Source: Wolfiporia cocos (lineage: Eukaryota; Basidiomycota; Agaricomycetes; Polyporales; Phaeolaceae). Taken from it: DNA of 64,000 nt. The stretch's first letter is position 1; every line of letters begins with the position of its first letter. The stretch is taken from the NCBI GenBank assembly GCA_029448655.1, contig JACCLO010000015.1:1054001-1118000 (forward strand), given 5' to 3'. The notes beneath the pieces are model-generated. The model did no database searches. It was not told the origin of the DNA and saw only the letters and a program-made list of their open reading frames with translations. Position numbers and translations under genes: made by a program. Positions 32,544 through 45,200 of the stretch are shown here, in pieces.

Positions 32544-33601
32544 TGTCACAAGCACAACCTCAGACACACACCGGGGGAAGGGGGATCGCGTGAAAGCGCC
32601 TTCCTGGTCCGGGCATCTAAGGCTGAAATGGCCAAGACAAGTCTGAGGCTCGCTCAAGACTGTCTGGTGTTTATATAGTCCTACATATGTTTGTACATGT
32701 TATGGTGCCTCAGCGCTGAGGTAATCTATGTGCTACGTGGTGGCCAGTAAGGGCATCGGAGCGCGAGCGCTGGTACGGCTAGGGGAGCACTGGATGTCTA
32801 TGGCAACGTAGCGGGATAGGCCTGATCTGTGGTTCTCGTCGATCAGGGGTTCGCCGGTAATGGTGGGGTTCTATGTCCGTGATCAGGGCATCTGCTGACC
32901 GGGTTCCCAAGGACTGGTACTGAGGGGAAGGCACGTGGCGGCCCAGGTTCCCACGTGCTGGTACTAAAGGATGACGTCTGCCGGGACTGAGGACTGGCCA
33001 GTACGGGCCGTGCATGACGTAGGGTGATCGAGCGTGATCGGCTGCAATCGGTATGTAGAGTCCTGTGACTGCTAGGGTTCTCAGTCATACAGGTGCTGCC
33101 CTGAGGTCAGTGTTCCTCGTAGACTAGGGTAGCTGGGGTTTAAGGCCTCCCTTGGGCCTTAGTCCATATAGTACATAGTCCGTGCCAGTGATGGTGTGAG
33201 TCCTTGGTTGGTAATGACCGGGTGGCCAGTAATGGCGGTGGTTCGTGGAGACGGGAGGCATAGGGTTTGGTTGGTTGGGTGGACGGTGTCCTAGCCGTGA
33301 GTCTGGACGGTCGTGACCTGATGAGGTATGGTCCAGGTAGCAATGGGTTGGTCTGGTTAGGTGCTACTGGGCTCATCGTAGTTGGTTGGGGTCACGTGAC
33401 TGCTAGTGGCTTTGTGTTGGACTGGACGTGTGGTCTGGGACTGGGGTTCTTAGGCGGGGCTGGTGATGCTGTTAGCTAGTGCCCGTAGTGGTACGTGCGT
33501 AGGGCTTGGTTCTAGCTGAGGCATCGGGTTTCCAGCCTCGGGGGTGCTCTCGATGATCGGAAAAGGTGCTGTGCCTAAAGGCTTGAAATTGGCGTGTGAC
33601 A
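32544..33601 (+). mobile_element. Solo LTR with TCTTG duplication, inside the coiled-coil gene
   Basis: A 1058-bp segment starts TGTCACAAGC and ends GGCGTGTGACA, flanked by TCTTG at 32539-32543 and 33602-33606. Excising it joins ...SADRK to RSWMRTTNDDNEG in one frame, a join expected from the family. Confidence 0.88.
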
Positions 33602-34103
33602 TCTTGCGGTCTGCTGAAGATAACTTGTTGATGGCCCCACCCTCTATAAACTCACTGCTGAACCGCTGCCATGTGGCAAGGGCACCTTCATAGAATGTGG
33701 TGAGTAATTGTGATAGATATGGTAGTTCTGGCTGCATACAGTGTATTGTGTAGATCACTTCTGGTCACTCCCAGGGCTTCCCGTCAAGTGCTCCAGTAGA
33801 ATATGATGCATCGGGAGCCAACAGAAGCAGAGGATCTTCAGCGATTTTTTTGCAATGTGCTTTAACCCGGTCATGCAACGGCCCGAGGTCAAGCAGATTG
33901 GTACCTTCTTGATCTGGCCCGCGCACCTGCCGGAGATAGGGATGACAAATTGATTGGGAATAGAGTGCGAGAACAGCAAGTTCCGTGAGAGTGGGAATAT
34001 CATGGAGGGCCTTGAACAAGTTGGCTTCCATATGGTTGAAGGTACGGTTATCCTTTCTGTCACGTACGGCTTCCAAGAACTGAATGTACAGCGGCAGGTG
34101 TAC

Positions 34104-34650
34104 TGTCACAGTATTATGCTGTGGCATGCCCGGCTTACTTCCGCAGGTTTCCTGGCCTTTGCGCAGCCCCTGGAGCCTCCGTGAGCACCTCCCCATCTCC
34201 CTCTTACGTTAGACGCCAGACCTAGTAGATTAGATAAGATGTACGGCGCCTTGGGTAGGTGTGCGCTCCCTCCCACATCACGGTCTCTATAGTATACATG
34301 TAGTCACACGTTACTGTACAGCCACGTTAGATACTACGCACGGACCGTATCTTTAGGGCGGCCATTACTGGCCTGAAAACACTCATGTATATAAGACGTA
34401 GAAAGATGAGGCTTATCCTCATCTTTAGGATTCTCATCATCAGGGCTAGGCCCCTTTCCTCTGGACTCCCTGCGTGCCGCCTGCCTCGTCGACATCGACA
34501 CTCCTTTGTTACCTTAAGCTTGCTAGACTGGTAGCGACGCCCTACAGCCGGACTCGCCGCCCTTCCTTCGCCAGCCTCTGGGGATAAGGACTTAGGGGGC
34601 TAGATGTTCCCCGGCAAGGCCGGTCCCACAGCCCGGTACGGTCTGTGATA
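34104..34650 (+). mobile_element. Solo LTR with TGTAC duplication, inside the coiled-coil gene
   Basis: A 547-bp segment starts TGTCACAG and ends GTCTGTGATA, flanked by TGTAC at 34099-34103 and 34651-34655. It contains ATGTATATAAGACG, a likely promoter core. Excision joins EELLVH to LPLYIQFLEAV in frame. It is related to 7700-8536. Confidence 0.88.
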
Positions 34651-35590
34651 TGTACAAGCAGTTCCTCAGCTGCAGTACAGTGTGACTGATAGCATGTGTT
34701 GCTTGTATCTGGGAAGTGAACCATTGCTCCCACAGCACTTGATGCTTCGAAGAAGATCCGAAGGCTGTCCTGTTGGCCTTTCTTGTCATCTTTGCAACGA
34801 AATATCGCTCCCGCCAGCTTCATTGCCTTCACACCTCCTCCCTCAGACACCTCTTCCGCCCTGGTCCTTGTTGCTCTGTCTCCCAACCTGGCGGCAGCAT
34901 CGTTATCACGGTTCATCAGCAGAACTGGCCCAGTAAGTCCCACTTTCTCCCAGAATGCGACCATACTTGCATTCCCTCCCTTGACCGCATTCAAATCCTT
35001 ATGCATGCAGCATCCGCCCCATACAAATGAACCCCTTCGCTCTTTTTCGTCATCCGAGAGCATAGCATACTGTCTGTCTGCTAATAAATTGATGACTTGT
35101 TTCAGGATGTCCCGGTGCAGCTTGTCCTGATCAGATTCTGTCATTTGAGCCCATATATCCCAGCCTCCTGCAGCTTGGACAGTGTGTTCAAACTCCTCTT
35201 GTAGAATAGGTAAGAGTTCCTCCTTGCTCAGTGAGGATAGAGCACTCTCTCCAAGCAGCTCATGGTCGCACTTGGCCTTCCATTCATCTCGAATAAGAGC
35301 AACCAGTTTTTTTTGATCCTCAGCATGGTCCGTAATAGCGCCAGTAACCTTGGTAGGAAAAATGCGACCATCTTGAGGATTCTGCTGACCTCTTGGGCTC
35401 GCATTATACGTCTCGTAGATATCATTTGTGATGGCTTCCCAACCTTGTAGTTGTACCTCACTGGTATGGTTCCGTGCAGAGCGGATGCCGAGAAATTGAC
35501 GGACGTGTGAGTCACCATTATTGATGTAAATGTTGCACGACTCATAATTGATATGCTTGTGTGTAGTACCGTCACCGCTGAATGTTATAC

Positions 35591-35639
35591 CTAAAAGGGT
35601 ATAAGGTACGATTGCTCATAGTGTATGTGCTGCACTCAC
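35591..35639 (-). other. Intron in the coiled-coil gene
   Basis: GTGAGT...CTTTTAG, 49 bp. It joins QADG to ITFSGDGTTHKH in phase 1 and so preserves the family's most conserved block. An alternative AG nearer GGTGACGG would break the frame. Confidence 0.75.
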
Positions 35640-36102
35640 CATCTGCTTGTAAGATATCATCCACAACTTGCATTTTAGAAGCAACATATCCCTCCAATGT
35701 AATTCTGCCCACAGAGCATTTGCTCAAGTCCCCTTCAACTGGAACTCCACTTGCCTCTGCCACTGCTTTGATTGTGGTACTAATCTGGCTTGCAGGAACA
35801 CCTTTACCCACAAGATCCCTCACGAGAGCGTGCGTCTTCTCCGGAATTATACCCTTCATCTTGAATTCTAATTTTCCTGGTAGATTGGTCTTTTTTTGTG
35901 CGTGTTTGAGTGCCTTCTCCGCGCTCTTCTCCGCAGCTCGCCACTTTTGCCCCGGCATGCGATAAACCCGCTTCCTCAGTGCAGCACTCTGCCGCTTGAA
36001 GCGAGTGTTCTGTGAGGTCAACTTCACCTGCCATTTCTCTCTCTCAGCTTCAAGCACTGTGTGCTCCACCTCCATCTCTGCTTTGAATGCTGCACGCTCC
36101 AT

Positions 36103-36820
36103 GTAGAGTTTCAGTCAATTATCTTAATCTGCCAACTGCCCTTCGCTTAAGAAATCGCAGTTGCGAGCTAGGTTTGCATGCAGATTAATCTGCTAACTGC
36201 AGCAGATTAATCTACTGTGACAATAATATGGTACATCCCGGATTCGAACCAAGGACCTTAGCGCAGATGAGAATAACAGCATCGCAGCGTAATTAGCCAA
36301 CTGCGCCATAGTGGCAACAGTTACCATGGACCAATCAAAATATATATAACACAAATTTTACACACAATTTTCGCAAATCATCAAGGCAACTAACTGCTCC
36401 AACAAGCATACACAGAAATCAATGATAGTGGTAGCTTGATTTACCATGCTTGACCTGGAGCAACTCACCATGGGAAAGCTGAATACACTGGAATCACAGG
36501 TCTTTAGAGGCAGATTCATTTGTATTTGTGTTATGGAAGATGTTAAACTGCGAAAATGAAGTTTACAAAATACTCTATATATTGCTTAAAATGGGGCAGA
36601 CACTAGTTCCACTGTAGCTCAGTTGGCTAATGTATGATGTGATGCTGTTATTCTCATCTGTGCTAAGGTCCTTGGCTTGACCCCGGGATGTACCATTTTA
36701 TTGTCACAGTAGATTAATCTGCCGCAGCTAGCAGATTAATCTGTGTGCAAACCTAGCTCGCAACTGCGATTTCTTAAGCGAAGGGCAGTTGGCAGATTAA
36801 GATAATTGACTGAAGTCCCT
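36103..36820. mobile_element. Foldback element with 8-bp duplication and tRNA-like arms, copy 2
   Basis: A 718-bp element nearly identical to 26474-27189, with the same ends (GTAGAG...TCCCT) but its own 8-bp duplication CGCTCCAT (36095-36102, 36821-36828). It splits the coiled-coil gene; excision restores EMERAAFKAE in frame. tRNA-like arms lie at about 36230-36317 (minus) and 36607-36694 (plus). The right arm carries B-box changes (GGCTTGACCCC). Confidence 0.88.
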
Positions 36821-37936
36821 CGCTCCATCTCCCTCTCTGCCTCGAAAGCTGCACATTCCCTCTCTCTCTGTGCTTCAAAAGCTGCGCATTCCCTCTCTCT
36901 CTGTGCTTCAAAAGCTGCACCTTCCCTCTCTCTCTCTGCTTTGAAAGCTGCGCGTTCCCCCTCTCTCTCTGCTTTGAAAGCTGCGCGTTTCGTCTCCCTC
37001 TCTGCTTCGAAAGCTGCACGTTCCCTCTCTCTCTCTGCTCTGAGTGCCGCACACTCTGCCTCCTTCTCCGCTTCGAACGCTGCATGCTCTGCTTCTCTCT
37101 GTGCTGCAAATGTGGCGCGCTCCCTCTCAATTTGTTCCTTGAATGCTGTGCGCTCCCTCTCAATTTGTTCCTTGAATGCGGTGCGCTCCTTCTCCCTCTC
37201 CGCTTCGAATGCGGCATGTTCCTTCTCCCACCCCGATTGGAATGCGGCGCGCTCCGCGTTCCTCTCTGCTTGCACCACAGCGCGCTCCTTTTGCCAGGCA
37301 ATCTGAGCATTTCTGTACTCATCTTGTAACTGTGTGTGAGTGTTCCAAATTGTGCACTGATCTTGCAGGGCAACACCGGCTAAATTTTTCGTGTCCTGTA
37401 GCGCGACGTTTGACTGCGCCAGTGCGACGTTTGACTGCGCCAGTGCGTGATGCAGCGCAGCATTTGATGCCTCGAATTCTCTACGCAGCGCATCCCTGGA
37501 TCTCTCGGCTTCTTCGGCTACCTTTGAACACTGCTCCCGAAGGTTTGTGCTGGTCTCTGCCCATCCTGCAAGGAGTTCTTGCTCATGTCTGATCCACCCA
37601 TCCATTGTTTCCCTCAGCTCATGTTGAAGTACTCCCGTAGCCTCATGGGCTTTTCCTTCTAATTCTCAATTCCCTTTGTCCCTCCAAGACCTTATTGGAC
37701 AATTTTCCCTTCGCTGCCCGCACTCGAAGCTCGCGACGGCGAGCATTTACGAGGTCCCGGTGTAAGCCTCGAGTTTTCTCAACCTCACGGCGCAGCATTT
37801 CTTGTAACTGACAGGCCGCGTTGTCATTTTTGAGCATCCGCGGGGGTATATTCTCCATTTCGTTAGCTTGGCGGCACCTGATCTTGACTAAGTTACCGAG
37901 CGCCTGGGTCTTTTGCAGGCGGGATCGCTTGCCCAT

Positions 37937-39239
37937 AGGGCAGAAAGCAATTTACCTGTATTGTAATGGTTAAAACAAGCTATTTGGGTGTATCAGAAAT
38001 ATTAGAAAGGCTACAGACTATATGGCCAGCTGCACCGGAAAATGCGCAGGTGTGCAATTGGTGCGCACGTTAAACGCGAACGCGCAAAATCACATGACGC
38101 ACGTGTATGCCCTTGAAACCACTGCCTCGCTATATAATGGAAATGACGCGATTTGAAGAAAATCCATCCCGGAGGATCGATGTAGATATATTTAATACAC
38201 ATTTAGTCTCACTACACAGAGGCGTGAAAAGCACTCCTTGGTTATCTGTAGAAAAATACCATGGTCCAGCGAGCGCTACAGGCGTTCGCCGCGCCGCGCC
38301 GTGCTGATATCATTAGACGCTGTCGAGATAAAGGTACTAGCGCGCAAGTAGCACGCAAGTAGCGCGCGCCAACTCGCTCAGACAGAGGACATCCGGGAGA
38401 TGCCGTTGGCATAGGATTGCCCCCAGCTGCTTAGGTATCTAGGAGCTTGGGTAGTGCTACATGTAGTCATGTGATGGGGTCTGGGTGATGCAGATGAGAA
38501 TCATACCTTGTATCTCACCCGGTTGTCCGCATAGAAAAAAGAGGACGTCAGGTTGGCAGGAGAGTGGAGCCATATGCAGATCGTTCGCGATTCTGTCGGA
38601 GTCCCCTTGTCCGAGTTCAAGTTCACGAAGGAGCTCGTATAAGTGATGCGGGATGCTATCAAAGGTGAATTGGTTCAGCTGGACATTTCCGCGTTTGACC
38701 TAAGATGTCTGTGTACAGGACACTCAAAAGCATTGCTTGCAGGCATCCTACACCGTGAGCGATGGCTAGTCTCGGTCCCAGACGTTCGGAGCGGTGCCAC
38801 ACGGATGAGGCCGAGCGGACATCGAAAAAAAAAGTGTGCCACCGCTCCCGAGCATTTTTTTTTCGATGTCCGCTCGGTGACTGCCGCGCGCTGTAGAGTG
38901 GCTGGAACCGAGACTAAGCGATGGCAATGCGATGACCATAGGCGACCTTCGCAAGAAGCACACGGGATTCGTCGACGACTATATTACCTTCCCTTTCGCA
39001 CTACCCTACACATGGTCTGCCGCACATCTACTCCCTCTCCGTCCCACACATAAGCCTCGTTTTTCCGTACACGAACGCCGCATTTAGTTACTTGACGCGA
39101 TGTATACAAAAAAAAAGACCCCATCACATGACCATGACGCGCCTCGCGATTCGCGGTTAACGGACCGCCCGAAAGTGAGACGCGCCTTGACCCTTTCTCC
39201 TCCCGATCGTCCAGATTCCCTGCTAGTACCCTGCGTAAG
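37937..39239. other. Spacer with a complex palindrome; upstream region of HFM1
   Basis: No gene is supported. 38280-38370 is very GC-rich with GCGC runs. The HFM1 start codon at 39240 is preceded by a pyrimidine-rich CCCTTTCTCCTCCCG stretch that may be part of its promoter or leader. Confidence 0.45.
38759..38925. repeat. Nested palindrome with competing hairpins
   Basis: A perfect 23-bp arm pair, 38811-38833 (CCGAGCGGACATCG plus A9) and 38855-38877, sits inside weaker outer arms (38759-38781 with about 38902-38925, sharing CCGAGACTA). The loop GTGTGCCACCGCTCC (38834-38848) complements GGAGCGGTGCCACAC (38788-38802) apart from one G bulged on the upstream strand. Two alternative folds thus exclude each other. 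Confidence 0.75.
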
Positions 39240-42200
39240 ATGTACGAAGACGACATCGCCGATCTCGCCCACGAGTACGGGACCGAGAGCAATGGCTCTG
39301 ATGAATATCCGGTCGCGTTCTCTCAAGCGCCGGGCACCGCGTACGAAGAGAATATTGACTACCTGATTGAGCAGTATGGTGACTATATGCGCCTCGATTC
39401 GTTGACGATTGGGGGGATATGCTAACCTTTACGTTGTTTCACCAGAAAACTCGTCGCCGTCTCCTCCGGAACGTCGTGGCGCTCACAGTGCTCACGGTCT
39501 CAATCCCGGGTTCACACGCCATGTCGGCTCCCAGGTTCCCCGCGAGTATGCAGAGACGACGGGCTATCACAATGACTCCTGGCACCATCAAGCTCAACCA
39601 GCAAATGAGATGCACAGTTATGCTTCTGCTGGCCCGTCTACCTACCGTACCCCGAACTTTGACCGGCGTCCTAACGCCCCGCGATCGGGTAATAGAGAAC
39701 CAAGACAACCATCGGCGGTCCTTGCTCATCTACATCCTCAGAATATAGACGTCCATTTTACCAGGCGACCCCTTCCAGAGTCGCGACCTCGCAAAATGTC
39801 CCTCCCAGACTACCCAATCTGCTGACAGCCAGCAATCGATTGGCACCAGCCGCTCAACACGTCGGCTATGAAGCGCAAAATTCCACTAAGCGGTCGAATT
39901 ATTACAACGTACACGACATCCGCCTACGCCCAGTCTCACAACTTCGTGAGCTGCATGAACTTCTAGTGTCCGGGTATGCAGTATCCTGACGCATATATTC
40001 ACCTCTTTCGCGAAACCCCGTCGCAGCTGACATGTACCGCGAAATGTTCAAGTTTGGAGCCTTCAACGCTGTACAGTCGGCGTGCTACGATACGGTGAGC
40101 GCACGTTTCCATGACTTATCCGTCTGACCAACCACGTTGCTTTCATTAGGTGATGCACACCGATAAGAATATGGTATAGGGCCCGTCAGTTGATTGATCT
40201 ACAATCAGGCTCATTACTTTTTCGCTTCGCTAGGTTATAAGTGGTGCGTGTGCTCGTGCTGTGAGATTCTCGATCTCACGCGGAGCCATTGCAAAGCCCC
40301 GACTGGAAGCGGGAAGACCGTACTGTTCGAACTGGCCATCATCAGGATGCTCACGCAAGCAGGTGAAAACAGCAAGCCTAAATGTATCTATGTAGCGCCG
40401 ACGAAGGTGCGAATATTTCTTTTCGTAGCGCGGACCGCGCCCGGTGTATCTGACCGCTACTCTGGCTACAGGCGCTTTGTTCAGAAAAATGCAGAGATTG
40501 GACCGCAAAGTTCCAGCCCCTTGGGACCAATTGTAAGCGCGTTCATGCGTCATACAATGACATGGCAAATGGCTTTACTTGATCGTGTTGTCGTATAGGC
40601 TGCGAGTTAACGGGGGATACCGTGTCATTCGGCAAAAGCGCTTGGGGACCTGCGCGAGATGCCTCAGTAATGTGCGTGATCTGTTGTAACCATCGCGCGC
40701 GCCATATCTTGCTGAAATTAACGCTCGGGATATGATGCTTCCAGTATCACTACGGTGGGCTTATCCTATTAGTTGCTTGTTCCAGAACGGCCACATATCA
40801 TTTCCGTCCCACAGGGAGAGAAATGGGACAGCTTGACCCGAAATTGGTAGGTGCCTGATGAACGGGGAATTACCATCCTCACCCACACAAATCGCAGGCA
40901 TGATCATAGACACATTCTCTCACAGGTCCAGCTTTTCATGATAGATGAAGTGGGTGTCCCTACCCCATTCTTGCGCGCTATGGGATCACCGAGCTCCTTC
41001 ATTCTCCCCGAAGGTGCATATACTCAACGAGTCTCGTGGGAGTACGCTCGAGGTGATCCTCTCACGAATGAAGACTCGTGGTTCCTCCGTGCGCTTCATT
41101 GCGGTGTCTGCCACTGTTCCCAACATAGACGATGTGGCCAGCTGGTTAGGGGATGGGACGCCGGATGGATCTGCGACCGTCATGCAGGTACATGCTCACA
41201 CATCAGGCTGACCTGCTCAGTCATACACTCACCTGCTCGGTGTCGTGGCAGTTCGGCGAAGATTACCGCCCTTGCAAGTTGTCCAAATTCGTATATGGTA
41301 TACCCAAGAAGAGAGATCACAACGATTTCCAGTATCAGAAAGCGCTTGACTATCGTCTATATGATATTTTGCTGCAGCATTCAGTTGACAAGCCGATGCT
41401 AGTGTTCTGTTCCACCCGCAAAGGTACGCCAAGCATCGGCTAGTAATTTATCATTGCGTTGCAAACTCAGCGTGCAGGCGCCTTGGCATCTGCGAAGCAA
41501 GTCATGAAGGAATACGAAGAAGCTTTGGGAAAGCAACAAGCATTGCCCTGGACACGTCCCGCAAGGTAGCGGTCCAGCGTTATTGAGAGAGAGATTACTT
41601 GATGACAATTGTACAAGGATCGATCAAACCTTTCGAGATCAGGAACTCGAGAGTAAGGATACCTAAGACTGTTTGCCAACGAACGCTGAACATGCCCTCA
41701 CTCTGTAGAATTAGCCGCGTGTGGTATTGGAGTTCATCATGCAGGCATGAATATGGACGACAGACGTGTCATGGAGGACTTGTACATCAGAAAGGTGCTC
41801 CGAATCATCTTTGCTACATCGGTAGGACCTTCATACGTACTTCCTAGCTCCGGACTGATGGGCATGTTCGTTGACTAGACATTGGCAGTCGGTGTGAATT
41901 TACGTACGCACTACACACATCCCTGTTACACTGATTTCCGCTGATGCTACGACCATATCGTTGTTAGCTGTACATACGGTAATCATCAAGGGTGTCAAGA
42001 TATTTCAAAACGACACCATGCAAGAGTACTCCGACTTAGACATAATGCAAATGATGGGACGTGCTGTGCGTATTCACGCTCTGCGGTCTTGATGTGTCAA
42101 TCACATACGCTTGGTTTGTCCACGAAACAGGGCCGTTCGCAGTTCGGTTCGTGCCGTCGGATTCGAGCCTGATTTTGCGGCATTCCTCACATCAGCAATT

Positions 42201-45200
42201 GCCTTCACAGACAAAGAAGGCGTTGCTGTCATATTGTGCGAGACTGAGCTTGAAGCGAAGTACAACGCACTCGTGCAGGGTCGTACGGTTCTCGAAAGTT
42301 ACCTGCACCTGAGCCTATCAGAGCACATCAATTCCGAAGTGGGCCTGGGCACGATAACCGATCTTGACTCCGCAAAGGCATGGCTGCAAAACTCGTTTCT
42401 GTTCCGCAGGATCCAGAAGAATCCGAATTATTACGCGATTGAGAAGGATAACAATCAGACGTGGCAAGACAGGATTAATGAAATGGTAACGCAGAGCATC
42501 CGAGAGCTGCAGGAGACGGAGCTGGTCAGCGTCTCCGACGATACTGTGGGCACGCTGTCTTCTACGGAGTACGGTGACATCATGAGCAAGGCATGCGATT
42601 GCGTTTCATCTTGCCTGTTCTAGCTAAAGACAGCCTGCACTGCTTCAGTTCTATATACGACAACCAACGGTATGCTGGCTCGGGACTCACGCGCTACGAT
42701 ACTGAGCTCTGTCAGATGGGCTTGATTTTGAAACTACCTGAACGAGCATCTGTCCGGGAGATCGTGAGTGTATTGGTGTTGCGCAATATCATCACTAACG
42801 GGCTTGGCAGTTGGAGTTGCTATCCAGTGCCAAAGAGTACCGATCTGCTCAATTTCGCGTGGCTCGATCTTACATATTTTGTCGCTGCAGATTCTCAGAT
42901 ATCAAGATACGTGGAGGAGAGAAACAGGTATGAAATTGCGCATTGGCCAGTGCTTTGTGCACTCACAGCCACTCGTAGGCGTTCAATAAGTTGCGAGGCC
43001 ATAAAGACATACGCTTTCAGCTCAAGAGAGTGGAGAAGCCTGCCGATAAAGTCCTCTTGTTGCTCCAGGCGAGATTCGATATGTGTTCTACTGAATTGCG
43101 CAGTATGAGTTTATACCATGACATAGGCGGTTCTGGGTGGCGTCAATCTCCATGGCACCGAGCTCAAGAGTGGTGATAACCCATACGCGGATGCAAACTT
43201 GATATTTTGCCACGTCTCGCGTATTGCCAAAGGTAGGCACCTCCGTGTTCTCGGCCAGACCTCACGTTTGAAACAATCCTTAGCTGTTGTTGAGGTCGCG
43301 ATTGTCAAGAAAGCTGGCGCGCTCCTAAAAAGTGGCCTCGAAGTGTCCGATTTTCCATTTTCACTTTATGGCTGTAGATGACCGTTTTCCCTGCACAGGT
43401 TACGTTGTGTGACCGTGAAGGCATGGGAAGATCGCCATGTCGTGCTGCGCCAAGTGGAGCACATTAGCGAGAAATCGTACGTATACGCTTATTGTGGCAA
43501 GATTGATACTAATGCGCACGGCTGACGTAGGTTGAAGGTGAGGCATCCGGACTGTACGCGGCTATAGGGACCGACGAGGCAATGGCAACAGGTGCTCGCT
43601 GAGAATGGTATATCGACAATAGGGGCTCTCCGGAAGCAAAGTCCCCCGAGAATTGAAGCGGTGTGAACCATTTGCATTTGGCCGCAATGTCGTGACTTAC
43701 ACCTTCGTCTAGTTGCTGAATCGACGCCCGCCGTTCGGATACGAGGTATTGGCGGCGTTGCGACAATTTCCTCAATATGTTCTCAAAATTACGGAAAAAC
43801 GCGTCTCCACTTATAAAGGGAAGAAAGCGGTGGAAGTTGATCTGTCAATCGAATGTGGCTTGGTACTTGAGACCGAGTCTCGTTCGAAGACGAAGACAGT
43901 CGAGAATAGATTTACGGATATGACGACAGTGTTAGCGTTGACTTCGGATCTCGGATTTGTTGAGTTCCGTCGCGTACCGTAAGACACATAGTCCTCATCC
44001 TGCATTTGACTCATATTGTCGCCAGCACCAAGCTGCTGATAGAACCGAAGTCTTTCACCCTCACTATCAAACTTGAGAAGCCCATCCAGTCTGTCGTAGT
44101 CTACATTAGCTCTGTAAGTGCATCCGTGACAGGATTGAGCAACTCTGACTGCTTCGGTGCAGGAGAGTTTCGCCGGTGTCACAGTTTCGAGCACATACAA
44201 GCCCAGTATCGATGCGCGACATTATCCCATTATGAACACGCAACCTCGGACGAAAATGGTGTTACGTCCCGATGCCATCTAATCCTTCGGGAGACTAACC
44301 GTTTTGTAGGAACTAATGCTGGAAGGCGTTGTGGACGATCCCAGATACTGGGATATGACAAACGATGATGACGATATGGCCGTGGCTATTTCCCAGCCGG
44401 ACGTTTCTGGTAAGCATCTGAATAGACTCGATGATGCACAGTCGACGATGTGTGTTTTCAGATGCGGTTGACAAGCCGATCAAGAGCGACTCCGCTGCGA
44501 CTCCGCACCGGCAGAGTATTAAAGCGCCGCAGCGGTACATAGAGACGTTCACGACATCCTATGGTGCAGAGCTCGGCCCAAAGCGGCTTTCTAACGGGAA
44601 ATTCGAGTATAACATCACGTTGTTTTTGTTTCCGCTCGCTTATAGAACTGTAGGTGCAAGCACAAATGCAAGGAGAAGACGAAGTGCAAACATCCATGGT
44701 GCGTGTGTCATCCTCAGTCACTGTTATGTCTCACCCCACCCGTAGCTGTCACAATGGCCTCGATAAACCTCGCACGAGGTCTAAGAAATGCGCCGAGGCC
44801 ATATGCGCCGAGGCCGAGCCAGACCGCACAGGCAGCCTTGTTCGACACAGCGAAGTAGCAAGGCTCAAGCCGACAACCAGGCCCAAACCGAAGACCAAGC
44901 CATGTGACAAACCGGATGCTCGCCTCAAGCAGTTGGACTCTCCACGATCAAACCAATGTCATGGAGAACTCAAGCTTCCATCTGGGCAACGACTGAAACT
45001 GGGCGCTGATTTGAAGAGCAAACTGCCCACCAAGCCAACGTCTCGCTATGGCACCAAATCTGGCTCCTCGCACAAGAAACTTGATGACGACGCTATTAGT
45101 ATTGACTCTGATGACGACATGGCTGATCCCCAAGACTTGCCCAATTCTTTCGGAACTGCTGAGCGAGGCCGATCACCGTCTAACTGCTCTGAGACATACT

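Larger units (their letters stand above)
31964..37936 (-). pseudogene. Large coiled-coil protein of an Agaricomycete-specific family, triply interrupted
   Basis: The minus-strand gene runs MGKRSRLQK (37936), a frameshift near 37660, then a long coiled coil rich in AAFEAERERE repeats to 36821. After a foldback element it continues at 36102 with LVRDLVGKGVPASQISTTI and a 49-bp intron (35639-35591). Next come ITFSGDGTTHKHINYES, HTSEVQLQGWEAI, ITDHAEDQKKLVALI, a GGCCMHKDLNAVKGG block, and FPDTSNTCYQSHC. A solo LTR (34104-34650) interrupts it, followed by DRKDNRTFNHMEANL, TLTELAVLALYSQ and DASYSTGALDGKPWE. A second solo LTR (32544-33601) precedes TNDDNEGALGSYCV, MSLHQYNARAL and ASGLEKQRRNEQAEED, and the frame ends at 31964. 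Removing the three insertions restores continuous frame at each site. I recognise the conserved blocks as a widespread mushroom family of unknown function. The conserved Asp and HKD strings could belong to an RNase H-like fold, which is only a guess. Confidence 0.75.

Noticed and set aside
36806..37306. Ser/Ala/Leu repeat protein on the plus strand
   Set aside because: Antisense of the AAFEAERERE coiled-coil repeats. The repetitive pattern belongs to the minus strand.
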